Notes under the pieces: generated by a model | Told to the model about the DNA's origin: nothing | The model's input: the letters and a program-made list of their open reading frames with translations, nothing else | Database searches by the model: none | Shown: positions 26,564-35,832 of the stretch, in pieces | How positions within the stretch are numbered: the first letter of the stretch is position 1 | Layout: every line of letters starts with the position of its first letter | Source of the DNA: Klebsiella pneumoniae | Lineage (GTDB): Bacteria; Pseudomonadota; Gammaproteobacteria; Steroidobacterales; Steroidobacteraceae | Reading direction: 5' to 3' | Assembly (NCBI GenBank): GCA_945873095.1 | Contig: CAMCBU010000016.1 | Span: 1 to 47,532 of the forward strand | DNA length: 47,532 bases | Position numbers and translations under genes: made by a program

Positions 26564-27997
26564 ATGTTGCGTAGAACCAAGATCGTCGCCACCCTCGGGC
26601 CGGCGACAGACGATATCGACGTCCTTTTCGATATGTGCCGGGCCGGTCTCGATGTGGCTCGGGTGAATTTTTCCCACGGTAACCACGACGATCACCTGCG
26701 GCGCATCATGCTGTTGCGTGAAGCGTCGATGCGCGCAGGGCGTTATGTCGCCATTCTGGGCGACCTTGCCGGACCCAAGATTCGGATCGAGAGTTTCCAG
26801 AACGGTAAAGTCGATTTGCAGGACGGGCAAGCTTTTGCGCTCGATACTGCGCTCGACTCCAAAGTCGGGAATGAGTCGGTCGTCGGAGTCGCCTACAAAG
26901 AACTCGTCAACGACGTGAAAGCGGGCGATACGTTGCTGCTCAACGATGGTCTCATCGTACTCGAAGTCACGGCCGTTCACGGCACTCGGATCGAGACCAG
27001 GGTGATCGCAGGCGGCGAACTGTCCAACCGTAAAGGGGTGAATCGCAAAGGTGGCGGCATTTCCGCGCCCGCTTTGACCGACAAAGATTTCGAGGATATC
27101 CGCTTCGCTTCAGCGCAGGGCCTTGATTATCTTGCGTTGTCGTTCGTGCGTGATGCCGCGGATATCCACAAAGCACGCGAGTTGCTTAAACAAGCGGGCG
27201 GCGAGTCCGTGCGTATCGTCGCCAAGATCGAGCGGCACGAAGCGGTTGCCCATCTCGATGAAATCATCGCAGCTACCGATGTGATCATGGTGGCGCGCGG
27301 TGATCTCGGTGTGGAGATGGGTCACGCGGCGCTGACCGGTCTGCAAAAGACCATGATCTACAAGACTCGGCATGCGAACCGCGTCGTCATCACGGCCACG
27401 CAGATGATGGAGTCGATGATCCAGAATCCGGTCCCGACACGCGCCGAAGTGAGCGACGTCGCCAATGCCGTCATGGACGGTACCGATGCCGTGATGCTGT
27501 CGGCAGAAACGGCAGCCGGCAAGTATCCGGTCAAGGCCGTAGCGGCGATGGCTGAGGTGATCGCGGGCGCTGAGCGCTATCAAATCGCGGCACACAAACC
27601 GCGGGAGCGATTCGGTGCGATGTTCACCGAGACCGAGGAGGCGATCGCGAACGCGGTGATGTATACGGCCAATCACCTCGAGGTAAAGGCGATCGTGGCC
27701 TTGACCGAGAGCGGCGCTACGCCGCAGTGGATGTCGCGCTTCCGCTCGGGAATTCCCATCTATGCGTTCACGCGGCACGAGAAAACTCGGCGCCGAGTGA
27801 CCCTGTATCGCGGCGTGTATCCAGTGTCCTTCGATCTGCCGCGTGACACGCGCGATGGCTTGTTGCGAGCTGTGTTTCATCAATTGCTGGACTTGCAACT
27901 GGTCAGTGAGGGTGACCAAATCATTCTCACCAAGGGCGAGTTCTCGGGTGTGCAGGGTGGCACGAATTCTCTGCAGATCTTGACCGTACACCGCTAG
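26564..27997 (+). CDS. pyk: Pyruvate kinase
   Basis: A 477-residue enzyme converting phosphoenolpyruvate and ADP to pyruvate and ATP. It has RRTKIVATLGPATDD at the N-terminus, RVNFSHGNHDDHL, DLAGPKIRI and the B-domain near residues 70-170. The signature KIERHEAVAHLDEIIAATDVIMVARGDLGVEMG holds the catalytic Lys and the metal-binding Glu; ATQMMESMIQNPVPTRAEVSDVANAVMDGTDAVMLSAETAAGKYP follows. The C-terminal allosteric domain is complete. It is preceded by AAGG at 4 nt and lies 42 bp after pgk, so it is probably in the same transcript. Confidence 0.97.
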   Translation: MLRRTKIVATLGPATDDIDVLFDMCRAGLDVARVNFSHGNHDDHLRRIMLLREASMRAGRYVAILGDLAGPKIRIESFQNGKVDLQDGQAFALDTALDSKVGNESVVGVAYKELVNDVKAGDTLLLNDGLIVLEVTAVHGTRIETRVIAGGELSNRKGVNRKGGGISAPALTDKDFEDIRFASAQGLDYLALSFVRDAADIHKARELLKQAGGESVRIVAKIERHEAVAHLDEIIAATDVIMVARGDLGVEMGHAALTGLQKTMIYKTRHANRVVITATQMMESMIQNPVPTRAEVSDVANAVMDGTDAVMLSAETAAGKYPVKAVAAMAEVIAGAERYQIAAHKPRERFGAMFTETEEAIANAVMYTANHLEVKAIVALTESGATPQWMSRFRSGIPIYAFTRHEKTRRRVTLYRGVYPVSFDLPRDTRDGLLRAVFHQLLDLQLVSEGDQIILTKGEFSGVQGGTNSLQILTVHR

Positions 27998-28005
27998 TGC
28001 CAAGC

Positions 28006-30501
28006 ATGACGGCAAGGCCGATCAAGCGTTGGGTCGGTCGCGGCTTGCTGATCCTCGCCGCAGTGTTGGTTGCGACGATTGCGGCGGCGTACTGGGCTTT
28101 GCGCGGTTCGCTGCCTGACCTCGCAGGTGGTATCGAGACTCCTGCGGGTGCCTTGACGGCGGATGTGCGTATCGAGCGCGATGTCGATGGTGCGCCGACC
28201 ATACGGGGGCGTAGTTTTGCCGACGTCGCTTTTGGTCTCGGCTTTGCGCACGCGCAGGATCGCTATTTCCAAATGGACCTCTCGCGGCGTCTGGCGGCCG
28301 GGGAGTTGGCGGCGTTGCTTGGTCCGACTCTGGTGGGTCAAGACAAATCGGCGCGAGTCTTCCGACTGCGTGAGGTCGCAAGGCAGGTCATCAAAGACAG
28401 CACCGCCGACCAACGCGTCTGGATCGAGGCTTATACGCGAGGCGTGAATGCGGGTCTCGGTTCGCTCGAGGTTCGACCGTGGGAATATTTGCTCCTGCGT
28501 CAAAAACCAACTGAATGGCTTGTCGAAGATTCGATTCTCGTTGTGCATGCGATGTGGTGGCAGTTGCAGCACGAGAGCATCGAATCGGAGATGACGCGTC
28601 GTGCGATCAGCGCGCGACTCGAGGAGCGCATGCGGACAGCCGCCGGCGACGGCGAGATCGATTTGACTGCGGTGCGCGCCGTGCAGCAGTTTCTGTTTCC
28701 GCGCGGCAACGAATGGGACGCACCGAACTTTGCGACCGAAGCCGATCGGCAGGCTGCCAATGGCGGCGCCGCGTTCTCAGCTCCGGCCGTGCCGCCGCCG
28801 GAGTGGCTCGATTTACGTGGTTCCCGGGTGTCGGGTGCCGTCGCGCACGCGGCTTTTGATGACGCCGCTTTCGATGAGGAGGCGCGAGGTTTTCCCGGCA
28901 GTAATGCATGGGCGGTCGCCGGCGAATACACGCAAAGCGGCGCTGCTTTGGTGGCGGGCGACATGCACTTGGGTTTGCGCGTGCCCACGGTTTGGTACCG
29001 TGCGCGACTCATCGTGACGGACAACGACGGTTCGCCGATGGAGCTCAACGGTGTGACGTTGCCGGGTCTTCCAGCCGTGGCAGCCGGCAGCAACGGTCGG
29101 ATCGCTTGGTCGTTCACCAACAGCTACGGTGACTGGGCGGACGTACGCGGCTTGTCCTGTGTGTCGGGGCGGCGTGGTTATCTGGCGCCGGGTGGTGAGA
29201 CCGCTTTCGAGATTCGCCAAGAGCGTATCGAGATCGCCGGAGCCGAGCCCGAGATGTTCGAAATCTGGGAAAGCGCGTCCGGACCGATCATCAAGGTCGA
29301 CGGCGATACCAAGACGGGCGAGACCTGCTGGGCGGCACGCTGGTTGATCACCGAGCGCGGAGCGACCAATCTGGCGAGTCTCGAGTTGCAGCAGGTGAGT
29401 GATCTTGATGCTGCACTGCAACTGGCGCCACGGGTCGGAATTCCGCATCAAAACTTTACCTTGGGAGATCGTAGCGGGCGGATCGCCTGGACGATTATCG
29501 GGCGTATCCCTGCAGGCTCGCTCGGGCCCGAGACGGCGCGCCCGGTGACCTGGCGCGATGCGGCCGCAGCGCCGCGCATCGTCGACCCGCAGGTCGGTCG
29601 TTTGTGGAGTGCCAACTCGCGTCATGTCGATGGCGAACTCGAGACGGTGCTCGGCAACGACGAGGCGGAAAGCGGCATGGGTTACGACATGGGCACGAGG
29701 CAAGGCCGCATCCGTGATCGCTTGCTCGCGATCGATGGCAAAGCGACGCCCGCTGACATGCTGTCGATCCAGTTCGATGGGCGGGCGGAGTTTCTGGATC
29801 GTTGGCAGCAACTCTTGCTAGGCGTGCTCGATGAGGATGCACTCAAGAATCATCCGAAGCGGGCTGAGCTGCGTCGCTGGGTGAGCGAATGGCAGGGTGT
29901 CGCCGCGGCGGAGTCGGTCAGTTATCGTTTGGTGCGCGCCTATCGCGACACGACACGCAAGGCTGTGTGGAACATGATCACCGAGTCCTTACAGACTGCG
30001 CAGGGTTCTCACCCGTATGCGCTGTTCGAGGGATCACTATGGCGGCTCGTCACCGAGCAACCGGCTCATCTGCTGACGGCTAACCACACTGATTGGCGCA
30101 GTTTCCTGCTTCAGCAAGCGGATCTGGTGATAGAGCGTTTGGAGGAGAGTTGCGGAGCACTCGCCAATTGCCGTTGGGGACAACATAACACCACGCGCAT
30201 TCGCCACCCGCTCTCTGGCGCGCTGGGTCCGCTCGCGCGCTATCTCGACATGCCGGCGCGACAACTCGATGGAGATATGAATGTGCCGCATGTGACGGGC
30301 CCAACGTTCGGTGCCTCCGAGCGCTTTGCGATCTCGCCGGGTCGTGAGTCGGAGGCGTACTTGCAGATTCCAGGCGGCCAAAGCGGGCATCCGCTGTCGC
30401 CCTTCTATCAAGCGGGCTTTGATGACTGGGTCAGCGGGCGACCGCGAGCTTTGTTGCCAGGCCCAACCCAGTATTCTTTGACCTTGGTGGCCAAGCCATG
30501 A
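28006..30501 (+). CDS. Penicillin acylase family (Ntn hydrolase) exported protein
   Basis: A protein of about 831 residues, the proenzyme of an Ntn amidohydrolase. An N-terminal hydrophobic segment (GLLILAAVLVATIAAAYWALRG, 13-34) exports or anchors it. The A-chain block is DVRIERDVDGAPTIRGRSFADVAFGLGFAHAQDRYFQMDLSRRLAAGELAALLG. The autocleavage/nucleophile site is GFPGSN-AWAV with Ser299 predicted to become the B-chain N-terminus. NGVTLPGLPAVAAGSNGRIAWSFTNSYGDWADV follows. Family members cleave penicillins, acyl-homoserine lactones or peptides; the substrate here is open. ATG 28006 is chosen; a GTG at 27997 overlapping the pyk stop is possible. It is coupled by ATGA to a MoxR ATPase gene. Confidence 0.9.
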   Translation: MTARPIKRWVGRGLLILAAVLVATIAAAYWALRGSLPDLAGGIETPAGALTADVRIERDVDGAPTIRGRSFADVAFGLGFAHAQDRYFQMDLSRRLAAGELAALLGPTLVGQDKSARVFRLREVARQVIKDSTADQRVWIEAYTRGVNAGLGSLEVRPWEYLLLRQKPTEWLVEDSILVVHAMWWQLQHESIESEMTRRAISARLEERMRTAAGDGEIDLTAVRAVQQFLFPRGNEWDAPNFATEADRQAANGGAAFSAPAVPPPEWLDLRGSRVSGAVAHAAFDDAAFDEEARGFPGSNAWAVAGEYTQSGAALVAGDMHLGLRVPTVWYRARLIVTDNDGSPMELNGVTLPGLPAVAAGSNGRIAWSFTNSYGDWADVRGLSCVSGRRGYLAPGGETAFEIRQERIEIAGAEPEMFEIWESASGPIIKVDGDTKTGETCWAARWLITERGATNLASLELQQVSDLDAALQLAPRVGIPHQNFTLGDRSGRIAWTIIGRIPAGSLGPETARPVTWRDAAAAPRIVDPQVGRLWSANSRHVDGELETVLGNDEAESGMGYDMGTRQGRIRDRLLAIDGKATPADMLSIQFDGRAEFLDRWQQLLLGVLDEDALKNHPKRAELRRWVSEWQGVAAAESVSYRLVRAYRDTTRKAVWNMITESLQTAQGSHPYALFEGSLWRLVTEQPAHLLTANHTDWRSFLLQQADLVIERLEESCGALANCRWGQHNTTRIRHPLSGALGPLARYLDMPARQLDGDMNVPHVTGPTFGASERFAISPGRESEAYLQIPGGQSGHPLSPFYQAGFDDWVSGRPRALLPGPTQYSLTLVAKP

Positions 30502-31349
30502 CTGAAACGCGTTTCATCGGTACCGATCGTTATATCACCACAGCGGATCTGGGCATGGCGGTCAATGCCGCCATCACCTTGGGCAGACCCCTCCTGATCA
30601 AGGGTGAACCGGGGACGGGCAAGACGCAGCTAGCACTCGAGGTGGCCGGCGCTCTCGGCCGGCCGATTTTCGAGTGGCACGTCAAATCGACCAGCAAAGC
30701 CCAGCAGGGTCTTTACGAATACGACGCTGTCTCACGCTTGCGAGACTCACAACTGGGCGATCCCAAAGTCGCTGATATTCGCAATTACATCGTGCGGGGC
30801 AAGCTGTGGGAGGCGTTTGATTCCGAGACGCAACCGGTGTTGCTGATCGACGAAATCGACAAGGCGGATATCGAATTCCCGAACGATCTGCTGCGCGAGA
30901 TCGATCGCATGGAATTCTACGTTTACGAGACTCGCGAGCTGGTCCAGGCGCGACATCGTCCGATCATCATCATCACGAGCAACAACGAGAAGGAACTACC
31001 CGATGCCTTTCTGCGTCGTTGCTTCTTCCACTACATTCGTTTTCCCGATGCCGAGACGATGGAGAAGATCGTCGCCGTGCATTATCCGAATCTGAAAAAA
31101 GAGCTGCTTGCGGAGGCGTTGAGCGCGTTCTACCAGGTGCGCGAGACGCCGGCATTGAAGAAGAAACCATCGACTTCCGAGTTGCTCGATTGGATCAAGT
31201 TGTTGCTGGCTGAGGACATCCCACCGGAAGTGCTGCGCAGCGATGATCCGAAAAAGGCGATCCCGCCCCTCTATGGCGCCTTGTTGAAGAATGAGCAAGA
31301 CGTTCACCTTTTCGAGCAGCTGATTTTCCTCAATCGCCGCGCGCGCTGA
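30498..31349 (+). CDS. MoxR-family AAA+ ATPase
   Basis: A 283-residue cytoplasmic AAA+ protein. Walker A GEPGTGKT is at 36-43 and Walker B VLLIDEIDKAD at 114-124; sensor 1 is IIITSNNEKELPDAFLRRCFFHYIRFPD, with the arginine finger in LRRC. The text and length fit the branch paired with CoxE-like VWA proteins. MoxR ATPases act as chaperones for metal insertion or complex assembly together with a VWA partner. Its ATG forms ATGA with the acylase stop, and the VWA partner starts 5 nt downstream, so the three genes form a coupled unit. Confidence 0.93.
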   Translation: MTETRFIGTDRYITTADLGMAVNAAITLGRPLLIKGEPGTGKTQLALEVAGALGRPIFEWHVKSTSKAQQGLYEYDAVSRLRDSQLGDPKVADIRNYIVRGKLWEAFDSETQPVLLIDEIDKADIEFPNDLLREIDRMEFYVYETRELVQARHRPIIIITSNNEKELPDAFLRRCFFHYIRFPDAETMEKIVAVHYPNLKKELLAEALSAFYQVRETPALKKKPSTSELLDWIKLLLAEDIPPEVLRSDDPKKAIPPLYGALLKNEQDVHLFEQLIFLNRRAR

Positions 31350-31354
31350 CGCTG

Positions 31355-32545
31355 ATGCTGATCCGCTTCTTCTTCGATCTGCGAGCGGCCGGAGTTCCGG
31401 TGTCGATCACCGAACTTCTCTCGTTGCTGCAGGCGTTGGAGGCGCGGGTCGCTTACTGTTCTGCCGAAGAATTTTATTGGCTGGCGCGCCTGACGCTCGT
31501 GAAGGATGAGCGGCACTTCGATCGCTTCGATCGCGTCTTCGCAGAGCATTTCGCTGGTGCCGAGCGCTTGTTCGAGAAAATCGTCGCGCAAGTGCCGGCT
31601 GAATGGTTGCAGATGATGGCTGAGCGCCTCTTCACCGAGGAGGAGCGAGCCAAAGCGCAGGCGTTGGGCAGTTGGGACAAGCTGCTCGAGACCTTGCGCG
31701 AGCGCTTGAAAGAACAGAAAGAGCGCCACTCGGGCGGCAACAAGTGGATCGGCACCGGAGGCACATCGCCCTTTGGCTCGGGTGGCTATAACCCCGAGGG
31801 CATACGCATCGGCGATCAGGGCCAGCGTCAGCGCCGCGCCGTCAAAGTCTGGGAGGCGCGCGAATATCGCAACTTCGACGATCGACGCGAACTCGGCACG
31901 CGTAATCTCAAGATGGCGCTGCGTCGGCTGCGCAAGTTTGCGCGGCAAGGCGCAGCCGATGAGCTCGATCTCGATGGCACCATCGATGCGACGGCGCGTA
32001 ATGCCGGTTGGCTCGATCTGAAGCTGCGTCCCGAGCGTCGCAACGCGGTGAAAGTCCTGCTGTTGCTCGACGTCGGTGGCTCGATGGATGATCACATTCG
32101 TCTGTGCGAGGAGCTCTTTTCAGCAGCGCGCAGCGAGTTCAAGCATCTCGAGCATTTCTACTTTCACAACTTCATCTACGAAACACTGTGGAAGGATAAT
32201 CGGCGTCGCCACGGCGAGAAGAGCGCCACCTTCGATCTGCTGCGCACTTTCAATGCCGATTATCGGGTGATCTTCGTCGGAGATGCGGCGATGAGTCCCT
32301 ACGAGATTCTGCAGCCGGGCGGCAGTGTCGAGCACTGGAACCCCGAGGCCGGTGTCGAGTGGATGCGGCGCTTCACGGCGCATTTCCCGAAGCTCATTTG
32401 GTTGAACCCAACGCCCGAAGAGCATTGGGGTTGGACGCCGTCGATTCGTCTCACTCAAGAGTTGGTGGCGGATCGAATGTTTCCGCTCACACTCGATGGT
32501 TTGGATCGCGCGATGGTCGCTTTACGTCGCAACGCGCTCTCGTAA
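31355..32545 (+). CDS. CoxE-like VWA domain protein, partner of the MoxR ATPase
   Basis: A 396-residue protein with an N-terminal helical region (MLIRFFFDLRAAGVPVSITELLSLLQALEA) and a C-terminal VWA domain. The MIDAS start is LLLLDVGGSMDDHIR (Asp239, Ser243), the D-x-G-x-S form usual in this family in place of D-x-S-x-S. A Gly-rich linker (GGNKWIGTGGTSPFGSGGYNPEG, about 128-148) separates the parts. FRTFNADYRVIFVGDAAMSPYEIL-type segments follow, with W-rich PKLIWLNPTPEEHWGWTPSI near the end. It forms the expected MoxR/VWA pair with the upstream gene. Confidence 0.9.
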   Translation: MLIRFFFDLRAAGVPVSITELLSLLQALEARVAYCSAEEFYWLARLTLVKDERHFDRFDRVFAEHFAGAERLFEKIVAQVPAEWLQMMAERLFTEEERAKAQALGSWDKLLETLRERLKEQKERHSGGNKWIGTGGTSPFGSGGYNPEGIRIGDQGQRQRRAVKVWEAREYRNFDDRRELGTRNLKMALRRLRKFARQGAADELDLDGTIDATARNAGWLDLKLRPERRNAVKVLLLLDVGGSMDDHIRLCEELFSAARSEFKHLEHFYFHNFIYETLWKDNRRRHGEKSATFDLLRTFNADYRVIFVGDAAMSPYEILQPGGSVEHWNPEAGVEWMRRFTAHFPKLIWLNPTPEEHWGWTPSIRLTQELVADRMFPLTLDGLDRAMVALRRNALS

Positions 32546-32565
32546 CGCGTCCGTTCAAGCCGTGT

Positions 32566-33681
32566 TCAAGCGAGAAAATCCAAGATAACCCCGCGTTGCC
32601 CGAGTGTGTCTCGGTAGCCAAGGTCAATCAATTCGCGCGTATAGACGCCCTCGAAGAGCAGATAACTCGCGAGCAGTCCGCCTGACGCGCCGCGTGCACC
32701 GATGACCGAGAGCAGAGTGCGTAAGGCGCTCGGTAAGGCCGTCAGGTGGCGCACGGCGATATCGCGCGGATCGGCGGTCGGGGCGAGACGAAGTGCGGCG
32801 ATGGAGCGTAGGCCCACGACCGTTTTCTCCGCTTCGCTCAAGAATCGATTGGTGCGTTCGAGTTGGTCGAGATCGGCATCGACTTGGTCGCTGAACAGCG
32901 TGTCGAGCATGAAACCAAAGATATCGCCCGAGGAGGGCGATTCGAGCGAGCGCAAGTCGTCGTCGATACCCGCTGCATTCTGCGCGCGGACGCCGAGGAC
33001 GAGGATGCGCTCTGCGCCTAGGTGGATAGCAGGGGACAAGGGCGCGAGTTGCCGCATCGCACCATCGCCGAAGTACCGATCACCGATTTTCACCGACGGG
33101 AACAAAAACGGAATCGCGACGCTCGCCATCAAGTGATCGAGATTCAAAGGTGTGCGTGTTCCGATCCGTCGCACGCCTTGCCAGTTACTGACGGCAGGAT
33201 CCGCCTCGAAGAAAATCCGGTGTTGGCCGCCGACGTAGGAGGTGGCCGTCAGCGCGAGGGCATGCAGCGCCCCGTCTTGCACGTTGCTGCGGATCAAATC
33301 CCAGTCGATACGATCAGCCAAGAGTCTACGCAAGGGCGAGTTGTCGAACAGCGCATCCGGAGCGCTCGCGAGTCGCCCGCTTGAAACAGCCGAGAGCGAC
33401 CAACGGGCGCCGGCGCGGAGCATTGCAGAAGTATCGGCCTCAAACACCTGCCCGACGGTGAACTGGCCCCAGACCTGCTCGAGCCGACGAACACCCTCGC
33501 GCCAATCACGTGCGTGAGTGGCGAGCACGGCGGCGCAGACCGCACCGGCGGATGTGCCGACGATGATGTCGAAAGGCGGATTCTCGCTCGGGGTGAGTTC
33601 GGCCAAGGCTTTCAGTACGCCGACCTGATAGGCCGCGCGGGCTCCGCCACCCGACAAGACGATAGCTGTGCGCTTGCGCAT
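32566..33681 (-). CDS. Patatin-like phospholipase family protein
   Basis: A 371-residue predicted lipid acyl hydrolase. The oxyanion loop is [18 protein letters not shown] (9-26), the nucleophile motif GTSAG has Ser44, and the dyad Asp is in [28 protein letters not shown] and the C-terminal segment [50 protein letters not shown] are typical of the larger bacterial patatins. No signal peptide. ATG 33681 is preferred; a GTG at 33702 would add seven residues. Convergent with the VWA gene and divergent from the peroxiredoxin gene with about 42 bp between. Confidence 0.92.
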   Translation of the reverse strand: MRKRTAIVLSGGGARAAYQVGVLKALAELTPSENPPFDIIVGTSAGAVCAAVLATHARDWREGVRRLEQVWGQFTVGQVFEADTSAMLRAGARWSLSAVSSGRLASAPDALFDNSPLRRLLADRIDWDLIRSNVQDGALHALALTATSYVGGQHRIFFEADPAVSNWQGVRRIGTRTPLNLDHLMASVAIPFLFPSVKIGDRYFGDGAMRQLAPLSPAIHLGAERILVLGVRAQNAAGIDDDLRSLESPSSGDIFGFMLDTLFSDQVDADLDQLERTNRFLSEAEKTVVGLRSIAALRLAPTADPRDIAVRHLTALPSALRTLLSVIGARGASGGLLASYLLFEGVYTRELIDLGYRDTLGQRGVILDFLA

Positions 33682-33723
33682 GGCACTATGATAAGCGCTC
33701 ACCCCAAGGACAGGAGAATGAAC

Positions 33724-34254
33724 ATGCGATCGATATCCCGTTGGCTCTCCGGTCTCGCCCTCGCGCTGCTCGCTACGGTAGCCTTGGCGAGCTCCCCCAA
33801 AATGGGCTCACCGGCGCCCGATTTCCGTTTGCAGGATCAGACGGGCAAGTGGGTTTCTTTGAAAGAGCAGCGTGGCAAGTGGGTCGTGCTCTACTTCTAC
33901 CCGAAGGACAACACGCCGGGTTGCACCACTCAGGCCTGTGAATTCCGCGACGATATCTTTGCCTTCCGTCGCGAAGGAGCTGTGATCTACGGCGTCAGTG
34001 TTGATGACGTGGATTCCAAGAAAGCCTTCGCCAAGGAACACAGCCTGCCCTTCTCGGTACTGGCTGACCCCAGTAAGCAGACGACCGCCGCCTACGGCGT
34101 GCTGCAAAAGATGCTCGGCATGTTCGAAATCGCCCGGCGGGACACCTTCATCATCGATCCCGAGGGCCGCATCGCCAAACATTGGGAAAAGGTCGACGCC
34201 AAGGGCCACTCGGTCATGGTGTTGAGCGAATTGAAGCGGCTGAAGGGCGTCTGA
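33724..34254 (+). CDS. Exported BCP/PrxQ-type peroxiredoxin
   Basis: A 176-residue thiol peroxidase with a signal peptide ([22 protein letters not shown]), so probably periplasmic, unlike cytoplasmic E. coli Bcp. The catalytic block is [21 protein letters not shown] with peroxidatic Cys67 and resolving Cys72 (C-X4-C, the PrxQ arrangement). [28 protein letters not shown] and [19 protein letters not shown] follow. GGAG lies 7 nt before ATG 33724 and only 1 nt before ATG 33718, so the second ATG is chosen. A reducing partner is not encoded next to it. Confidence 0.93.
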   Translation: MRSISRWLSGLALALLATVALASSPKMGSPAPDFRLQDQTGKWVSLKEQRGKWVVLYFYPKDNTPGCTTQACEFRDDIFAFRREGAVIYGVSVDDVDSKKAFAKEHSLPFSVLADPSKQTTAAYGVLQKMLGMFEIARRDTFIIDPEGRIAKHWEKVDAKGHSVMVLSELKRLKGV

Positions 34255-34287
34255 TTACCCGCACTCGGTTCCCCGAAAATGGACAAA

Positions 34288-34332
34288 AGATGATGCCGTC
34301 CCGTCACGAGCGGGTGACTGACGGCATCATCT
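34288..34332. repeat. Long inverted repeat between the peroxiredoxin and DUF1838 genes
   Basis: AGATGATGCCGTC (34288-34300) and its exact reverse complement (34320-34332) form a 13-bp stem. The internal GTCAC/GTGAC arms extend it with small bulges. On the plus strand no T-run follows; on the minus strand TTTT follows. It most likely separates the two plus-strand transcripts, as a factor-dependent terminator or 3' stabiliser. Confidence 0.75.
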
Positions 34333-34360
34333 GAGCCTTCCTGACACGAGGGGTTCATTC

Positions 34361-35389
34361 ATGGCTCAGTCTTCCGATCTGCAACGACCTGACCGACGTG
34401 AATTTCTGACGACTGCGAGTGCGGGTGGCGTCTTGGCCATCGGCGCAGCGGGCGTCGCCGGCATGACCCTCGGCGGGCCGCTGGCCAGTGCTTCGGCCGC
34501 ATTGCATTCGCTACACGGTCGCGGTCCCGGCCTGAAGGGGCCTTATCTCGATCTTTCCACCGGCCGCGGTAACCAACTGGCCTACGCGCGTATCCAGGGT
34601 GATCTCGATTTCGGCAAGCAGAAATATTTCTGGTTCAAGGGCTACGTGATGGCCATCGAACCGCAGAAAAAGGTCGTCGATCTGATGGGTGCGTCGGGTT
34701 TTGGCGTGATCCGACTCGAGCAAGGTGCGAACGGCGGTATTCGTCGCATGTGTCGCGAAGTCATCGTCTACACCGATCTGCGCAGTGGCGAAGTGCTCGA
34801 CGAGTGGAAAAATCCTTTGACCAACGAGACGGTCAAAGCGGTGCATGTGGCCAATGATCCGTTCAACTACATGATCGAGGATCATTTCCCGGCGATGTCC
34901 GATTTCGGCGGTCTCAACAAGGAACAACCGCCCAAGATCCCCTTCATCCTGCCGTGGTATCAGCACGGCGGTATGGCGGAGATGGAGATCCACGTGCATC
35001 TGGCTTATCCGAGCGCTTTGCAGCCCGCCAAATGGCCGCGCGAGTCGGCAGGCCCCATCGCGCAAGTGTCGGAGTTCTTCGCCCACCACGTGAAGGTGGA
35101 AGATCTGCAAAACGAAAAGATCACGTCACTCGACTACACCGGCACGTGGAATCGCATCACGCCGTGGTTGCCGTGGATGTTGATGGGTCAGCGCCCGGGT
35201 CTGTGTCAGTACGCCTGCTTCATGGGGACGACGCCGAACCTCGAAGAGATCCTCTCTCGCAATGTTCTCGATTACTGCGAAAAGAACTACCAGAAATATT
35301 TCGATGCTCCGACCGTGTGGAGCACGGATCGCAGTCTCTCGAGCCTCGAGCATTACGCCAAGGATCAGCAGCCCGCGCCGGTGAAGTGA
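34361..35389 (+). CDS. Tat-exported DUF1838 family protein
   Basis: A 342-residue protein with a twin-arginine signal: D11-R-R-E-F-L then a hydrophobic Ala/Gly stretch (TASAGGVLAIGAAGVAGMTLGG). The mature part matches DUF1838 (PF08894): LAYARIQGDLDFGKQKYFWFKGYVMAI, IEDHFPAMSDFGG, WYQHGGMAEMEIHVHLAYPSALQP and YTGTWNRITPWLPWMLMGQRPGLCQYACFMGTTPN. The family has no assigned function. Tat export suggests a cofactor or folding in the cytoplasm. It stands alone, bounded by inverted repeats on both sides. Confidence 0.85.
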   Translation: MAQSSDLQRPDRREFLTTASAGGVLAIGAAGVAGMTLGGPLASASAALHSLHGRGPGLKGPYLDLSTGRGNQLAYARIQGDLDFGKQKYFWFKGYVMAIEPQKKVVDLMGASGFGVIRLEQGANGGIRRMCREVIVYTDLRSGEVLDEWKNPLTNETVKAVHVANDPFNYMIEDHFPAMSDFGGLNKEQPPKIPFILPWYQHGGMAEMEIHVHLAYPSALQPAKWPRESAGPIAQVSEFFAHHVKVEDLQNEKITSLDYTGTWNRITPWLPWMLMGQRPGLCQYACFMGTTPNLEEILSRNVLDYCEKNYQKYFDAPTVWSTDRSLSSLEHYAKDQQPAPVK

Positions 35390-35402
35390 GACGGATTGTT
35401 CT

Positions 35403-35434
35403 GACGGTAACCAGTCTCAGTGCTGGTTGCCGTC
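35403..35434 (+). terminator. Stem-loop after the DUF1838 gene, likely terminator
   Basis: GACGGTAACCAG (35403-35414) and CTGGTTGCCGTC (35423-35434) form a 12-bp stem with one A-G mismatch (G-U wobble on the minus-strand RNA). The loop is 8 nt, and TGATCTTG follows on the plus strand. It sits 14 bp past the stop and 12 bp before the end of a convergent gene. The U tract is weak, so the call is moderate. Confidence 0.5.
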
Positions 35435-35445
35435 TGATCTTGTGG

Positions 35446-35829
35446 CTACGACAGACTAGGCAAGTGTGCAGCTTGCAGTTCGGCGCCGGGATGACAGACG
35501 CGCATGCTGGTGAGAAACGACTGAATATATCGACGATCAAAGTCGAAGAAGTTGTCGGCGCCGTAAACTAGCACCATCCAGACAGCGCGGCCGCGCTGGA
35601 ATCGAACTAGGAATTCTTCTCGTCCGCCGTGTTTGGGCAGAGCGAGTAACGTCAGCCGATCGCCGATGCCGTCAGCTAGGGGGCTGACTTCGGCCGGCGG
35701 GAAGTAGTCTGCGATCACCGAGACTTTTTGTTTTTGGGCATCGATATCCTCACCCAGCAGTGTGCGCAGGCGATCTGGGATCAGAGCGACCGAGACGCGA
35801 CCTTCGGCATACGTGAGTACCTGTACCAC
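35446..35829 (-). CDS. Protein of unknown function downstream of motB
   Basis: A 127-residue soluble protein I do not recognise: no signal peptide or membrane helix. It has an N-terminal VQVLTYAEGRVSVALIPDRLRTLLGEDIDAQKQKVSVIADYFPP. A possible beta-rich region follows (DRLTLLALPKHGGREEFLVRFQRGRAVWMVLVYG). The C-terminal FDRRYIQSFLTSMRV resembles a short amphipathic helix. The GTG start at 35829 has GGAG 6 nt upstream and lies 3 bp after the motB stop, so it is the last gene of a motA-motB-x operon. A role with the stator is a positional inference. Confidence 0.7.
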   Translation of the reverse strand: MVQVLTYAEGRVSVALIPDRLRTLLGEDIDAQKQKVSVIADYFPPAEVSPLADGIGDRLTLLALPKHGGREEFLVRFQRGRAVWMVLVYGADNFFDFDRRYIQSFLTSMRVCHPGAELQAAHLPSLS

Positions 35830-35832
35830 GGC

